Positions 24,182 through 36,299 of a DNA stretch of 64,000 nucleotides are shown piece after piece. The position numbers and the translations under genes are program-made. Source of the DNA: Flaccisagitta enflata (lineage: Eukaryota; Chaetognatha; Sagittoidea; Aphragmophora); NCBI GenBank assembly GCA_965153355.1, contig OZ231127.1, positions 69,440,001 through 69,504,000 on the forward strand. Reading direction: 5' to 3'. Within the stretch, counting starts at the first letter, position 1. Each line of letters starts with the position of its first letter. The notes beneath the pieces are model-generated. The model saw nothing but the letters and a program-made list of their open reading frames with translations, made no database searches and was not told the origin of the DNA.

Positions 24182-25110
24182 TGGGTGGACTTTTCATCAC
24201 TGCCCCTCCCCACCCGACCAGTTTTCTTGGTATCCATTTACTTTTGTTACTTTACTCTTTTTACCTTGTCCTTCATCTATTTAGCTACACGAATGGGTGT
24301 GGCACAAATCATAAACACCAATCTCCGGTATGGGACCGCCGTACCGAAAGGGTGATGAAAGAAGAGGTCCACCATTGTATTCTTCTCTTTTGATCTTGGT
24401 TTATTTTGACAATTTTTCTTTAAACAAGTTTTCCCTACAAGAAGATGCATCGTTGCCCGTTTGGGTTTAATCTTACCTCTTTTCTGAACTTTTTTTTGGA
24501 ATTGTAAAAAACAAATCGATAGATTCAACAAGGCCAACATATGCCAAGTTTGCCAACGTTTGGATCGTCGAACGAATGCGTTACAAAACAACCGATGCAC
24601 ACAGCCTCTAACGTACATGTACCTTTTCATTTCAAATGGTTGTAACTCACGAGAAAAAAAGTTCGATTGAGTTGAAACTTTTGGCTTTGATGCCATTCTT
24701 GTCGTTTGATATCAAATCCACATGTCAAGTGCATCGGATCCTGAATACGCGAGCTACAACCGTATCAAATTGAACAGACTATCCGCTTAAGTATGTGAGA
24801 GGTGTTGTTTATTTCTTTTCCGCTTTCATCCCTCGTCTTTTATATTCTCCAATTCCAAACGTTGACAGTCCCAAATGGGATTTGAAGTGTGGCTTCTATG
24901 TCCGTGTAATTCCCGATGCCGAGACGCTTTCAATGCGAAAGTATGTGGGTAGGGGGGAGCGTGGGAGGGAGGGGGAGCGTGGGAGGGAAGGGGGAAGGGG
25001 TTGAGGAGCGGAAAAATGTGAGGCAGGTAATCGTTGAGATGAAACAGGTAATAGAAGTGGGTGGAACAAGCGGTCGCTGGTTCACACTGTGAATAAGACC
25101 ATTACGGTCG
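24180..25110. other. intergenic, nothing recognised
   Basis: Purine-rich G/A block at 24950-25005. No gene supported. Confidence 0.3.
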
Positions 25111-25117
25111 ACTTAAT

Positions 25118-25643
25118 CAGTCAGCGGACAAAACAAAATTGGTATATATATCACTCCGTTGGTTTTGATCCAACCCACTGATGTTAAACAGAATGCTGTA
25201 AACAACATCTGGTTGTTGAAATTACAGCCGGCTGTTAAGCTACAAAATTGGCAAAAATCCAATTTTCACCAAATTGAATGAGACCTGCAGATTCATAATC
25301 CTGATAAAATTCTGAAAAGTTTGATATGTTACAACATATACTTTTATATGAATATAAATTTTTTTATCAATGTTTAATTTAATCATAATACAATGTTAAA
25401 AAAAAAATTTTTACAAAAAATGTTTTGTGTGATATATCAAACTTCTCAGAATTTTATCAGGATTATGAATCTGCAGGTCTCATTCTATTTGGTAAAAAAT
25501 GGATTTTTGCGAACTTTGTAACTTAACAGCCGGCTGTAATTTCAACAACCAGTTGTTGATTACAGTATTGTGTTCATTATCAGTGGGTTGGATCAAAACC
25601 AACAGAGTGATATATATACCTATTATGTTTTGTCCGTTGACTG
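25118..25643. mobile_element. foldback element with ~210-bp arms
   Basis: Ends CAGTCAGCGGACAAAAC and GTTTTGTCCGTTGACTG, arms 25118-25334 and 25430-25643, flanked by TAAT on both sides (25114-25117, 25644-25647). The arms contain ACAGCCGGCTGT, itself a palindrome. A shorter relative is at 63535-63835. No transposase. Confidence 0.75.
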
Positions 25644-25644
25644 T

Positions 25645-25650
<6 letters not shown>

Positions 25651-25697
<47 letters not shown>

Positions 25698-25701
25698 CGA
25701 G

Positions 25702-25735
<34 letters not shown>
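25651..25735. repeat. (GA)n microsatellite
   Basis: About 85 bp of GA with GC interruptions. Confidence 0.95.
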
Positions 25736-25739
<4 letters not shown>

Positions 25740-25830
25740 TTTTCATCATAGGATAGCGAATTTCGCCGTTCATTCCTTTCGATTCTCTTGGTATTTCATC
25801 ACAACCAGACATAGAGGGAAAGACGTAAAT

Positions 25831-26063
25831 AACTAGTGACGCAGGGTCACAATAATGTTGCGGACGGGTGGGCAGGGGCGGCCAACCCCATCCACACCCA
25901 ACGCTCCGCCCGACCACCGTCCTAACAGAAACACATACACAAAAAGCTTCTAAAACGCTCTTTTTCCCACTTTTCGACTCATGCTGACAGACGGACCAAC
26001 TAACGGACGACGGACAGATGGACCGACGGACAAAGCCTATTGTAGATTTGCGTGTCCGCAACT
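25831..26063 (-). mobile_element. AGTTGCG element, alternative 3' hairpin
   Basis: Minus strand: AGTTGCGGACACGCAAATCT, CTTTGTCC, GTCC/GTCG tracts, CCCACCCGTCCGCAAC, then GTGACCCTGCGTCAC (hairpin) and TAGTT. Its closest relative is 36475-36693. The left AGTTGCGGAC is answered by GTCCGCAAC at the right. Confidence 0.7.
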
Positions 26064-26256
26064 AAAAAGACGGATAAAGGCACAGTGAGAAACGTGGAGA
26101 GGCAATCTCAAGATAGATAGAAAGATAGATAGATTGATAGCAAGAGAAATAGAACGGGAGACAAAAATTGTATTTATCCCTGAGAGCTGCGGTTCGATTT
26201 CCGGCTGGAAAATTGCGATCGTTAGCCTAATTTCATTTCCATGATCGCCAACTCGT

Positions 26257-26442
<186 letters not shown>

Positions 26443-26521
26443 CCTCATCAACATTCGCTGTCATTGTCCCCAACATCATCGCCGTCATCGTCGTTGATCA
26501 ACTTAATCATCATTGCTGTAT

Positions 26522-26523
<2 letters not shown>

Positions 26524-26598
<75 letters not shown>
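26524..26598. repeat. (GTC)n microsatellite
   Basis: About 74 bp of pure GTC/CGT triplets. Confidence 0.95.
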
Positions 26599-26600
<2 letters not shown>

Positions 26601-26885
26601 GATCGTCACCGCCGTCATCGAAATCGGCCATAACGGCATCTACATTCCATCACTGCAACTATTAATGGTCGTTCTCGCGCAGGCACCATTATTGGTTGCA
26701 TATTTTATTACTACTAACGGCATAATGGATGACATAATGGACGACATTATTGACTCAATGAGCACTGACAGGCACACAAGGGTGAGATTTCTTTGCAATT
26801 CTCCATTTGATTAGCCCTGCCTTTGCCCCTGTCCCCAGAATCATCTAATCGGGAAAAAAGTCGAAGTCAGTCACTTTTTGACATA

Positions 26886-27353
26886 CACTTATTTCTTTTT
26901 ATAAAAACCAAGTTTATAAGAACGTTAGGGTCAAAATCCTTAAGAATTTAAGAACATGTTAAGAACATTGAAAGCCTTCATTTTATAAAACATCTAAGAA
27001 TATTAGGCTTAAAATCTTTTAGGAATATGCTGAAAAATATTAAAAAACTTTATTTTTCTATCAAAAAAATGAACCAGGACATAATTATGCAATTAGTTTT
27101 TGTTTTTGCAGTGGTTTTACTCTAATTTTATTCACTAGGAATTTCAAACCATCTGCTTTGTTGTTTCATTGACATCTTCTTTCATATTTTCTTAGAAAAC
27201 ACACTCAAACCTATTAAGAATGTTCTTAAACAAAGGTTAAAAACTGTTTTAATTAGAAACAATTTAAGAACGTGGGAGCCTTGCAACTGCTCAAAATTCA
27301 AGAACATTGAAGGCTTGTCTAAAAAGTGACGTTCTTATAAAAAGAAATAAGTG
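26886..27353. mobile_element. TA-flanked MITE, CACTTATTTC ends
   Basis: Ends CACTTATTTCTTTTTATAA and the exact complement, TA on each side (26884-26885, 27354-27355). The 468-bp interior repeats AAGAAC/TTCTTA motifs. No coding capacity. Confidence 0.75.
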
Positions 27354-27558
27354 TATTTGAGAGAAACATGGTTTTCATTTTCTTATTAGGAAGTTGAGAA
27401 TCTCAATTGACCGAATGGGGCCTCCAATGAAATTGACGGGGAATGTAAATTTGATAATTCTCTTTCATTTAGCGCCAAGCAAAATGCTCTACGACCAATA
27501 TCTTTTGTGCTATGATTTTTAAAAGATTTGTTTATGAAAAACTCAAATTGATCTTTTT

Positions 27559-27615
27559 AGTCGCGTGCTACGCGACTCTACACCCCGCTTTGTCGGTCCG
27601 TCCGTCCGTCCGTCG
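27559..27615 (+). mobile_element. AGTCGCG element left end, joined to satellite
   Basis: AGTCGCGTGCTACGCGACT, CTACACCCCGCTTTGTC and GTCC tract. The 80-bp satellite starts at 27616 where a normal copy would read CACACTTTAC. No matching right end is present beyond 30930. Confidence 0.7.
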
Positions 27616-30600
27616 CACAGTGCGGCCAAAACCTAACGCCCGCAGATAAATGCCCTATCTCCACTCCGACCACCCTAATCACCCCTGCCAGCCTACACAG
27701 TGCGGCCAAAACCTAACGCCCGCAGATAAATGCCCTATCTCCACTCCGACCACCCTAATCACCCCTGCCAGCCTACACAGTGCGGCCAAAACCTAACGCC
27801 CGCAGATAAATGCCCTATCTCCACTCCGACCACCCTAATCACCCCTGCCAGCCTACACAGTGCGGCCAAAACCTAACGCCCGCAGATAAATGCCCTATCT
27901 CCACTCCGACCACCCTAATCACCCCTGCCAGCCTACACAGTGCGGCCAAAACCTAACGCCCGCAGATAAATGCCCTATCTCCACTCCGACCACCCTAATC
28001 ACCCCTGCCAGCCTACACAGTGCGGCTAAAACCCAACGCCCGCAGATAAATGCCCTATTCCACTCACCACCCTAATCACCTGCCAGCTAAGCACAGTGCC
28101 AAAACTTAACGCTCGCAGAGATAAATGCTCTATTCTACCCGACCACTCCTAATCACCTTGCCAGCCTTGCACAGCGCTTAAACCTAACGCCCGCAGATAA
28201 ATGCCCTATCTCCACCACCACCCACCACCTGCCAGCCTACACAGTGCTGGAAACCTAACGCCCGCAGATAAATGTGCTCTATCTCCACTCCGGCTCACTC
28301 CTAATCACCTCACAGCCTACACAGGCAAGCAAACCTAACGCCTTCGCAGATAAATGCCCTATCTCCACTCCGTCACCACCCTAATCACCTCTCATGCCAG
28401 CTTCACACAGTGCGGCCAAAACCTAACGCCTCTGCAGATAAATGCCCCCACCCCACTCCGACCACCCTAATCACTCCTGCCAGCTTGCCACAGTGCGGCA
28501 AGGCTAAAACTTAACGCTCGTAGATAAATGCCCATTCCACTCCGACCACTCCTAATCACCCTGCCTACACAGTGCGGCCAAAACCTAACGCCTGTCGCAG
28601 ATAAATGCCCTATTCCACTCGACCACCCTAATCACTCCCTGCAGCCAGTGCGGCTAAAACCAACGCCCCGCAGATAATGCCTCATCTCCACCCGCCACCA
28701 CCCTAATCACCCTGCCAGTTTACACAGTGCTAAAACCTAACGCCGTAGATAAATGCTCTATCTCCACTCCGACCACCCTAATCACCTCTCAAGCAGCCTG
28801 CCAATACAGTGCTGTACCCCACGCTGCAGATAAATGCTCCTGGCCTCCACTCCGACCACCTAATCACCAGTTTTAAGTAGGCGCAACCCCCAACGCCCGC
28901 AGACAATGCCTTATTCTACTCCGATCACCCTAATCACTCCCTATAGCCCACACAGTGGTGCTAAACCTAACGCCTGCAGATGCCCTACCTCCACTCCCAC
29001 CACCCTAATCACCTCACAGCTTGCCAGCATGTGCCAAACCTAACGCTCTGCAGACAGAATGCCTCATTCCACTCCTACCACCTAATCACCTTTCAGCAGC
29101 TTACACAGTGCGGCCAAAACCTAACGCCCGCAGATAAATGCTCCTATTCTACCCGACCACTCCTAATCACCTCCCCGTTGCTACATATTAAAATCAACGC
29201 CCATAGATAAATGCTCCCATTCTACTCCGACCACCTAATCACCCTGCCAGCTCACAGGCATGCTGAAAACCTAACGCTCGCAGATAAATGCCCTATTGCT
29301 TCTAGTCTCCGACCACTCCTAATCACCCTGTCAGCTCACAGTGCGGCCAAAACCTAACGCCCGCAGATAAATGCCCTATCTCCACTCCGACCACCCTAAT
29401 CACTCCCTTGCCAGTTTACACAGTGCGGCTAAAACCTAACGCTCTGCAGATAAATGCTCCTATTCCACTCCGACCACCCTGGGATCACCTCCCAAGCAGC
29501 TTCTTCACAGTGCGGCCAAACTTGGCATCGCCCGCAGATAAACAAAATGTGCCCTATTCCACTCACTACTAATCACCCTGCCAGCCACAGTGCGGCCAAA
29601 ACCTAACGCTCGCAGAGAGGGACAATGCCTCAGACTTCACCCTACCACCTAATCACTCCTGCCAGCTCACAGTGCGGCTAAACCTAACGCCCAGAGAGAT
29701 AAATGCCCCCATCTCCACTCCGACCACCCTAATCACCCCAGCCTGCACACAGTGCCAAAACCTAACCCGCAGATAAATGCTCCTATCTCCACCTTGACCA
29801 CCCTAATCACCCCTGCCAGCCTACACAGTGGGCCAAAACCTAACGCCCGCAGATAAATGCCCATTCACTCCACCACCCTAATCACCCTGCCAGCTTACAA
29901 CAGTGCGGCAAAACCTAACGCCCGCAGATACTGCCCTATCTCCACTCCGACCACCCTAATCACCCCTGCAAGAGCCACATGCGGCTAAAACCTAACGCCC
30001 GCAGATAAATGCCCTATTCTCCGACCATCCTAATCACCCCTGCCAGTTGCACAGTGCGGCAAAAACCTAACGCCCAGAGATAAATGCCCTATTCCACCCA
30101 CCACCCTAATCACTCCTGCCAGCTCACACAGTGCAAAACTTAACGCCCGCAGATAAATGCCCTATTCTACTCCGATCACCCTAATCACCTCTGCCAGCCT
30201 ACACAGTGCGGCAAACCTAACGCCCGCAGATAAATGCCTCCTATTCTACTCCGACCACCCAATCACTCCCCCAGCTTGGACAGTGCGGCTGCCAAAACCA
30301 CTTCAGATAAATGCCTATCTCCACTCCACCACCCTGATCACTCTGCTTATGACAAAGTGCTAAAACCCCACCTCGTAGATAAATGCCCTATCTCCACTCC
30401 ACCACTAATCACCCTCATGCAGCTTCCACAGTGCAAAAACCTAACGCCCGCAGATAAATGCCCTATCTCCACCTGACCACCCTAATCACCCCCAGCTTCA
30501 CACAGTGCAAAACCAACGCCGCAGATAAATGCCCTATCTCCACTCCGGCCACCCTAATCACCCTGCCAGCTGAAAGGGCAAAAACCTAACGCCCAGATAA

Positions 30601-30930
30601 ATGCTCTATTCTACTCCGACCACCCTAATCACCCTCACAGTTTCACACAGTGCGGCCAAAACCTAACGCCTGCAGATGATGCCCTATCCCACCGACCACC
30701 CTAATCACCCCACAGCTCAACACAGTGCGGCAAAACCTAACGCCCAGTAGATAAATGCCCATCTCCACTCCGACCACCCTAATCACCCCTGCCAGCCTAC
30801 ACAGTGCGGCCAAAACCTAACGCCCGCAGATAAATGCCCTATCTCCACTCCGACCACCCTAATCACCCCTGCCAGCCTACACAGTGCGGCCAAAACCTAA
30901 CGCCCGCAGATAAATGCCCTATTGCTTCTA
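27616..30930. repeat. 80-bp satellite array, about 41 units
   Basis: The unit starts CACAGTGCGGCCAAAACCTA and includes CGCAGATAAATGCCCTATCT. The first five units are essentially identical and the last two are also clean, while the middle (about 28020-30750) is full of small indels and local scrambles. It grows from the microsatellite junction of an AGTCGCG element. Confidence 0.9.
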
Positions 30931-31290
30931 GTCTTAACAGATTTGTATGATCTTGCCCCCGTCCCTCCCACCTCCTCAATTCAATTTTTTTCAAATCAAA
31001 TTTTTGGAATCCTTTCTTAACACTTGAGTATTCTTAACTTATTAATGGTATTTGCTCTCTTATTTCATAAACAGTCATATCCAGGAAAATGTCCCTTTTG
31101 CAATATGAAGCATTACATTTGGGAGAGGATTTTTTGCAGTATAACAGTTTTAATCTATAATCTAAGTTTGAAACTTCAAAACTGCAATATGCAGAATTCA
31201 ATGAAGCATTTGGATTCAGTCACATTGTTTCACCAAAAAATTCTCTCTGCGTAGAGCTCATCGTTTTATCCCTTTCTGTTTACTGTTTTT

Positions 31291-31481
31291 GGTTGCATGC
31301 TCGGCAACTTGACACCCCGCTTTGTCCATCTGTCGGTTGATCAATCGGTTCCCTTTTTACTGTTTTGGCGTTTTTGAGCGTTTTGAGCTCACTGCTTCTG
31401 CCCAACCGCCCCAGTGACCTACTCCATCACTGCCCCTGCCTACCCACTCGCAAGTAGGGTAACCGTGTATATGGCCTTGTT
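31291..31481 (+). mobile_element. AGTCGCG element (HINE-like), diverged
   Basis: Left end GGTTGCATGCTCGGCAACT, GTCG/GGTT tract, CACTGCTTCTGCCCA, GCCCCTGCCTACCCACTCGC, ACCGTGTATATGGCC and TTGTT. Confidence 0.6.
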
Positions 31482-31724
31482 CTGAAAATGACCACTTCTT
31501 TTCTGGTTGTGCCCCTCAAATGAGGGAAGATATCAAATGCTATGTGGTAATGTTCAAGTCTTTAACTAATGATACCTAGAATATTACCACCATATTTTTT
31601 TCTAAAAAGCGCCCCGGGCGCTTTTGAAATTGAAATATGACTTTGCTTTTAACCCTCTAATCAGCACCCCCTTTATATTGTAGATGAATTGTCATTCAGT
31701 CGATTTTTTCTGAAAAGCTACAGT

Positions 31725-32130
31725 GCGTTGGGAGCAATGAGGGCAGTACAAAGAGGGCCTTCTATATTCTTAATGTTTGAGGGAAGGACTTAAAGCTTTA
31801 GTTTTTCTGAAAGCTGATGGTCCAAAAAATTGAGTGAACATAAAATTCCACACCAAGTGATTCAAAACAAAACTGACAATTGATTTTTAAACATTGCATG
31901 TGGCGCAATAGCTCTGTTGGTAAAGTGCTGAACTTCAAAGTCACAGGTTCAATTCCAAAGAGGTGTTGTACTTTTTTTTCTTTTTGGTCAACAGTTACAG
32001 CTAGAGGTATGAAACTATACTCACTCAAAGCTCTTGCCCATCAGCTTTCAGAAAAACCAAAGTTCGACCTACTTCATTAAGATAATGTGGCAGAAAATAA
32101 CCCTCCATCTGAGGTTCTCATTGCTCCCAT
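31725..32130. mobile_element. foldback element with a tRNA-like centre
   Basis: Outer inverted arms TGGGAGCAATGAG and CTCATTGCTCCCA; inner arms CTTTAGTTTTTCTGAAAGCT (31795-31820) and its near-exact complement at 32038-32062. It is inserted into the copy-2 repeat. Confidence 0.6.
31900..31971 (+). tRNA. tRNA-like sequence, probably not a functional tRNA
   Basis: An A-box-like TAGCTCTGTTGGTAAAG is followed at normal spacing by a perfect B-box GGTTCAATTCC (31946-31956), as in RNA polymerase III promoters. The anticodon stem pairs only in its middle and the acceptor halves do not pair, so it is a tRNA-derived (SINE-like) core or dead tRNA rather than an active gene. Confidence 0.35.
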
Positions 32131-32350
32131 CAATACCACAATGCTAAATTTGACTCAAAACTGAGATATTCATTGCAGATATCTGTTTTAAAGTCTTTGA
32201 AAATGGCTCATTGTGTTGTGTTTTTTCATCATTTTACTCAATATTTCTGTCCAAATCTCTTCTGAAAAGTGTAATATTGAGAACAAAAAGAAGGGGGGGG
32301 GCAGTTTTTGGAGGGGGGCGCTTTTTTGAAAAAATATGGTATGTAATATA

Positions 32351-32753
32351 CAGACGGAACCCTAATAAGATCGGAGGAGGGACCCAATTGTTACATGCCC
32401 CCCCTACAGCTCACATGGTTCATTCAATTTCCTCACCTGCAATGGCGGTTGACACCCTAGGTGGATACAATTGGCGCCACCGTGGCAATTTCTTAATTTC
32501 CACCTTTAACACCCCCAACGAGCCAATTTTATTTCAAAATTTGAGAAATTAAATAATTCGATTTTTTGGGCTTATGGGGGCGGTTGGAAGGGGTTCAGGG
32601 TGGAAATTGAAAAATTGCCACGGTGGCGCCATTTCTATCCACCTAAAGTATCAATCGCCACTGTAATTGTGGAAATTGATTGGACCATGTGAGCTGTAGG
32701 GGGGGCATGTAACACTTAGGGTCCCTCCTCCGCTCTTATTAGGGTCCCGTCTG
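32351..32753. mobile_element. TA-flanked foldback MITE, CAGACGG ends
   Basis: Ends CAGACGGAACCCTAATAAG and CTTATTAGGGTCCCGTCTG; arms of about 170 bp include GGCGCCACCGTGGCAATTTC and its complement. TA on both sides. It begins 9 bp after the interrupted repeat. Confidence 0.8.
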
Positions 32754-32845
32754 TATTTACTTACTTTTTTGCATATTTTACAAATCAAAAACGTAATGAC
32801 CATACTAGGAGACCTCTGGCTCTGGTGGGTAACACTTGAAAGAAA

Positions 32846-33003
32846 ACAAGGTTGTATACACAGCTACAGAAGTCGCATGCGGGTGGGCAGGGGCAGTGAC
32901 ATAAAAGTATGTATTTGGGTTGAAGTAGTAATGCAACAAGGACATTAGACCTAAGTCGCGTGCGTCGGCACTTTCAAAAAATACCAGGAGGACAGACGGA
33001 CAA
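32846..33003 (-). mobile_element. AGTCGCG element, degenerate
   Basis: AACAAGG, GCATGCGGGTGGGCAGGGGC, then a shortened body and a GACGGAC tract. Confidence 0.5.
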
Positions 33004-33773
33004 CTATTTTTTTTCCAAAACACTAAAGAAACAACTGTTCACTTGTCCAAGTTGGTTTTCACTATTCAGAGACATAAAAAATGCAATAAAAAGCCTTTAT
33101 AACAACTTTGTACTGGACGGACTGACCAACAGACTGACAGACCGACAGACTGGCTAACAGACTGACCAACCAGCCAACAAGTGCTTTTTAATGCCTAAAA
33201 CACCTTATAAACGCCTTTGTGAAGGACGGACAGAAGGACCAACGACCGACCGACAGAACAAAAACTGGCTTATGACACGCTCGGCGCGATCGCGCGATAA
33301 TTTTGTCAGCTATATCTTAGCGCTAATTCATGGATTTCCCTTCACAGTATTGCCTCTCTCTGCTGATTCTGAGTGGTAATCACATCACTGCGCTCTTCTT
33401 ACCCGGATTCATAGCGGGGATACGTTTTATAAACAACATACTGAGAAAAAGATAGGGAATAGGAAAACGATTTACTGAAAATTGAGTGATAAAAATTGTG
33501 ATGAGGTTTCGCAAAAAATTCTTAATCTGCCTCCGGTTGAATTTTTTTGCATTTCCGAGAACATGGCTCCCTTCTTATACGTCTTTAGACAAGGGCCATG
33601 TTTATAGTTTTTTGATTTAGTTATTTTCTATGTAGATTAAGAATTTTTCGTGGGGCTTGTCTGGTGATAAAAGAGAATTTTCTTTATAAAAAGTTGCATT
33701 TTTACCCACATATTATTATTTTTTACACTAAATTAGTCATCCCTATGAGATATCCATGCAAATTCTCAACATA

Positions 33774-34387
33774 CTACCTAGGAAATAAGTCTACGTTCAC
33801 CTATAATAGCTAATAGACATACATCGAGTATCAATAGGTAGAAAAAATTGGTGAGATTTAGAAACTACTTCGAAAGTTCTATCATTTGGGACCAATCCCA
33901 TTGTTGTGCCTCAAAGCGTTTAGAAATGAGAGATATTTGAAGATGACTACCCTTTTTTAAAAATGCAAAAAAATCAGAGGTGAATCTGTTTTGGGGAGCG
34001 CTTATATCAACAAGCAAGTTATAGCATTGTTTTAGGAGAGTTAGTGCATCATTTTGGATTTTTACATCAACCAACTTTTAAGTGTCCCATTACATCTCAA
34101 TTTCACTCCAGCTGATATTGTTCTGCCTACAATTAAGTGTCTGGAACAGGAGGAACCAATGGTATCATATGAGTGGCTGTAAAAAAAATGTGTTAGAATC
34201 TGCGATGACATGTCTCGGCAGAAGTCATGTTCACACTCAGAAAACTGTCACTAAGCCAAATGGAAGGTGTCAAAGCCTAGGCGGGACATTAGATGAGGTA
34301 CTGAAAAAAAAAATCCCTCACCCTCTTGATATTTATTCAGTAAATTTACTTCCTCCTCAAGTGAACGTAGACTTTTTTCCTAGGTAG
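33774..34387. mobile_element. TA-flanked MITE, CTACCTAGG ends
   Basis: Ends CTACCTAGGAAATAAGTCTA and the complement ending TTCCTAGGTAG; the terminal repeats run about 27 bp to ACGTTCAC. TA at 33772-33773 and 34388-34389. The internal minus-strand frame of 69 codons is unrecognised. Confidence 0.7.
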
Positions 34388-34570
34388 TAAATACACATCC
34401 ACAACTTCTAGGTGGCTCATTGAATGTGTCTGATCAATTTATCTAAGGAGTGAAAAATTAGCTGTGGCAGTGAAAATCTCATATTAAGAAAAACCGTGTC
34501 TTATGGAGTCGCATAGCACGCTTAAAAAAAAAACTGCCCGAAAATGCAAAAAAAAAAAAACTAATGGGAA

Positions 34571-34632
34571 TTGACCAACTGACCGACCGACTTTCTCACA
34601 TAGCGAGTCATAGAGTCGCCTGCAGGAGACTA
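34571..34632 (-). mobile_element. AGTCGCG element, left end only
   Basis: Minus strand palindrome AGTCTCCTGCAGGCGACT, then GTCG/GGTC tract. The mirrored CCTGCAGG keeps the stem paired. Confidence 0.5.
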
Positions 34633-34726
34633 AAAGTGGAAGCGGAAACGGAAGCGATGATGATTATTTCGATGATAATGTTGACTATGATGATAGCGAT
34701 TATCACACATATATCAACCGTATCCA

Positions 34727-34845
<119 letters not shown>

Positions 34846-34892
34846 TTTGTGTGTGTTTGTCCATCGACATGATCATCGTCGAAATCATTGAG

Positions 34893-34908
34893 GCGTCATC
34901 ATCGTCGA

Positions 34909-34948
<40 letters not shown>

Positions 34949-35049
34949 GTCATCGTCATCGTCATCATCATCTTCATCATCATCATCTTCATCATCATCA
35001 TCATGTAATCATAATTGTCATCATCATCATCATCATGTAATCATGATTG

Positions 35050-35119
<70 letters not shown>

Positions 35120-35155
35120 TGTCGACATCATCATCATCATCATTATCATCATCAT

Positions 35156-35198
<43 letters not shown>

Positions 35199-35215
35199 GT
35201 TGACATCATCGTCGA

Positions 35216-35281
<66 letters not shown>

Positions 35282-35398
35282 GTAATCATCATTGTCATCA
35301 TCATCGTCATTATCATCATCATAGTCATTATCATCATCATCATCATCGTCATCATCATCATCGTCACCGTCATGTTGTTGTTGTTGTTGTTGTTGTTG
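34893..35398. repeat. (ATC)n compound microsatellite
   Basis: About 480 bp of ATC with GTC islands and repeated ATGTAATCATNATTGTC interruptions (35005, 35035, 35280), ending in a short TTG run. Confidence 0.95.
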
Positions 35399-35624
35399 CC
35401 ACAAACGTAAGTATATCCAGGGGCAGAAGAAAGGCGGAGAACGACGTCGCACCAGAAGCATTGATTAATCCGGATCACGGCGTACCGGTTGACGAGCCCA
35501 TAGGAATCGAAGCACCGGAGTTATCATGCTAAAGGATCTCAGCATGCTGATTTAGTCCTTCTTCGCAAGTTGTTAAGAGGATAAGAGAGGGGAGTCGGAA
35601 ATAGAGGAAGAGATGGAGAAGTAA

Positions 35625-36047
35625 GAGGAAGAGTCGGAGGAAGAGATAGAAATCAAGAGTGAAGCGAGAGGAGGAGGCTCAGGAGGAGGGCGGGGAAGGG
35701 GAGGAAAAGAAGGCGGGGCAGGGGGAGGGGGAGGAGGAGCAGGAGGAGGGGGAGGCAGAGCAGTAGGAGGAGGAGCAGGAGGAGGAGAAGGAGCAGGAGA
35801 AGGAGGAATCTCGGATTCCGAACGAGGGTGCCTCTCCGAGGTGGAATGGATCCACCCGCGTCTACGTCTTCTGACTGCGCCGCGGGGCAAAACGCCCTTT
35901 ACTGTTCGACGCCTCAAAAACGCCGTATGGGAAAATTCCGCATTTCGTATCTACGTCACCGTCATCATCGTCGTCGCCGCCTTGGTCATCATCATCATCA
36001 TCATCAAATTTGACAGCATCAAATCGCCCGGTGATTCCTCCGGTTAA
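35625..36047 (+). CDS. possible single-pass membrane protein exon
   Basis: A GC-rich frame of about 140 codons opens after TAA at 35622 without a clear start. It reads acidic (EEESEEEIEIK), then a long Gly-rich stretch, a basic segment with two tryptophans, a hydrophobic run (YVTVIIVVAALVIIIIIIKF) and a short polar tail to TAA. A cytoplasmic-basic/membrane order is plausible, but the hydrophobic run comes partly from GTC/ATC repeats, so it may be chance. No family recognised. Confidence 0.2.
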   Translation, partial: EEESEEEIEIKSEARGGGSGGGRGRGGKEGGAGGGGGGAGGGGGRAVGGGAGGGEGAGEGGISDSERGCLSEVEWIHPRLRLLTAPRGKTPFTVRRLKNAVWENSAFRIYVTVIIVVAALVIIIIIIKFDSIKSPGDSSG

Positions 36048-36239
36048 CAACAACAAACACAGCATCAACATCGTCATCACAGTCATCGTCGTCATCGCCA
36101 TCGTTGTCGTTGTCTTTGTCGAAGTTATCATTAGCTTTCTCTTTCCTATCATCATTTTGTTATCATGAAACAAAAAACAAACAAAAAACAAAAACAAACA
36201 AAAAACAAAAACAAACAAAAACAAAAGAAATTCAACAGC

Positions 36240-36257
36240 ATCATCCTTTCTTTCTTC

Positions 36258-36288
<31 letters not shown>

Positions 36289-36295
36289 TTTTTCT
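36240..36295. repeat. (TTTC)n microsatellite
   Basis: About 50 bp of TTTC, next to an ACAAA-rich stretch at 36170-36230. Confidence 0.9.
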
Positions 36296-36299
36296 TTTT

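Larger units (their letters stand above)
31587..32342 (+). repeat. GCGCCCC/poly-G dispersed repeat, copy 2, interrupted
   Basis: It matches 14633-14973 on both sides (31587-31709 and 32139-32342), including CCGGGCGCTTTTGAAATTGA and AATGGCTCATTGTGTTGTG. The 31710-32138 insertion is absent from copy 1. Confidence 0.65.

Noticed and set aside
27616-30930. CRISPR-like regular repeat array
   Set aside because: The 80-bp units are contiguous with no unique spacers, in a eukaryotic setting. It is a satellite.
31900-31971. Functional tRNA gene
   Set aside because: The B-box is perfect but the acceptor and D stems do not pair and the anticodon stem is partial.
33865-34074. Transposase fragment in the CTACCTAGG MITE
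   Set aside because: The 69-codon frame has no recognisable DDE, zinc-finger or helix-turn-helix motif.
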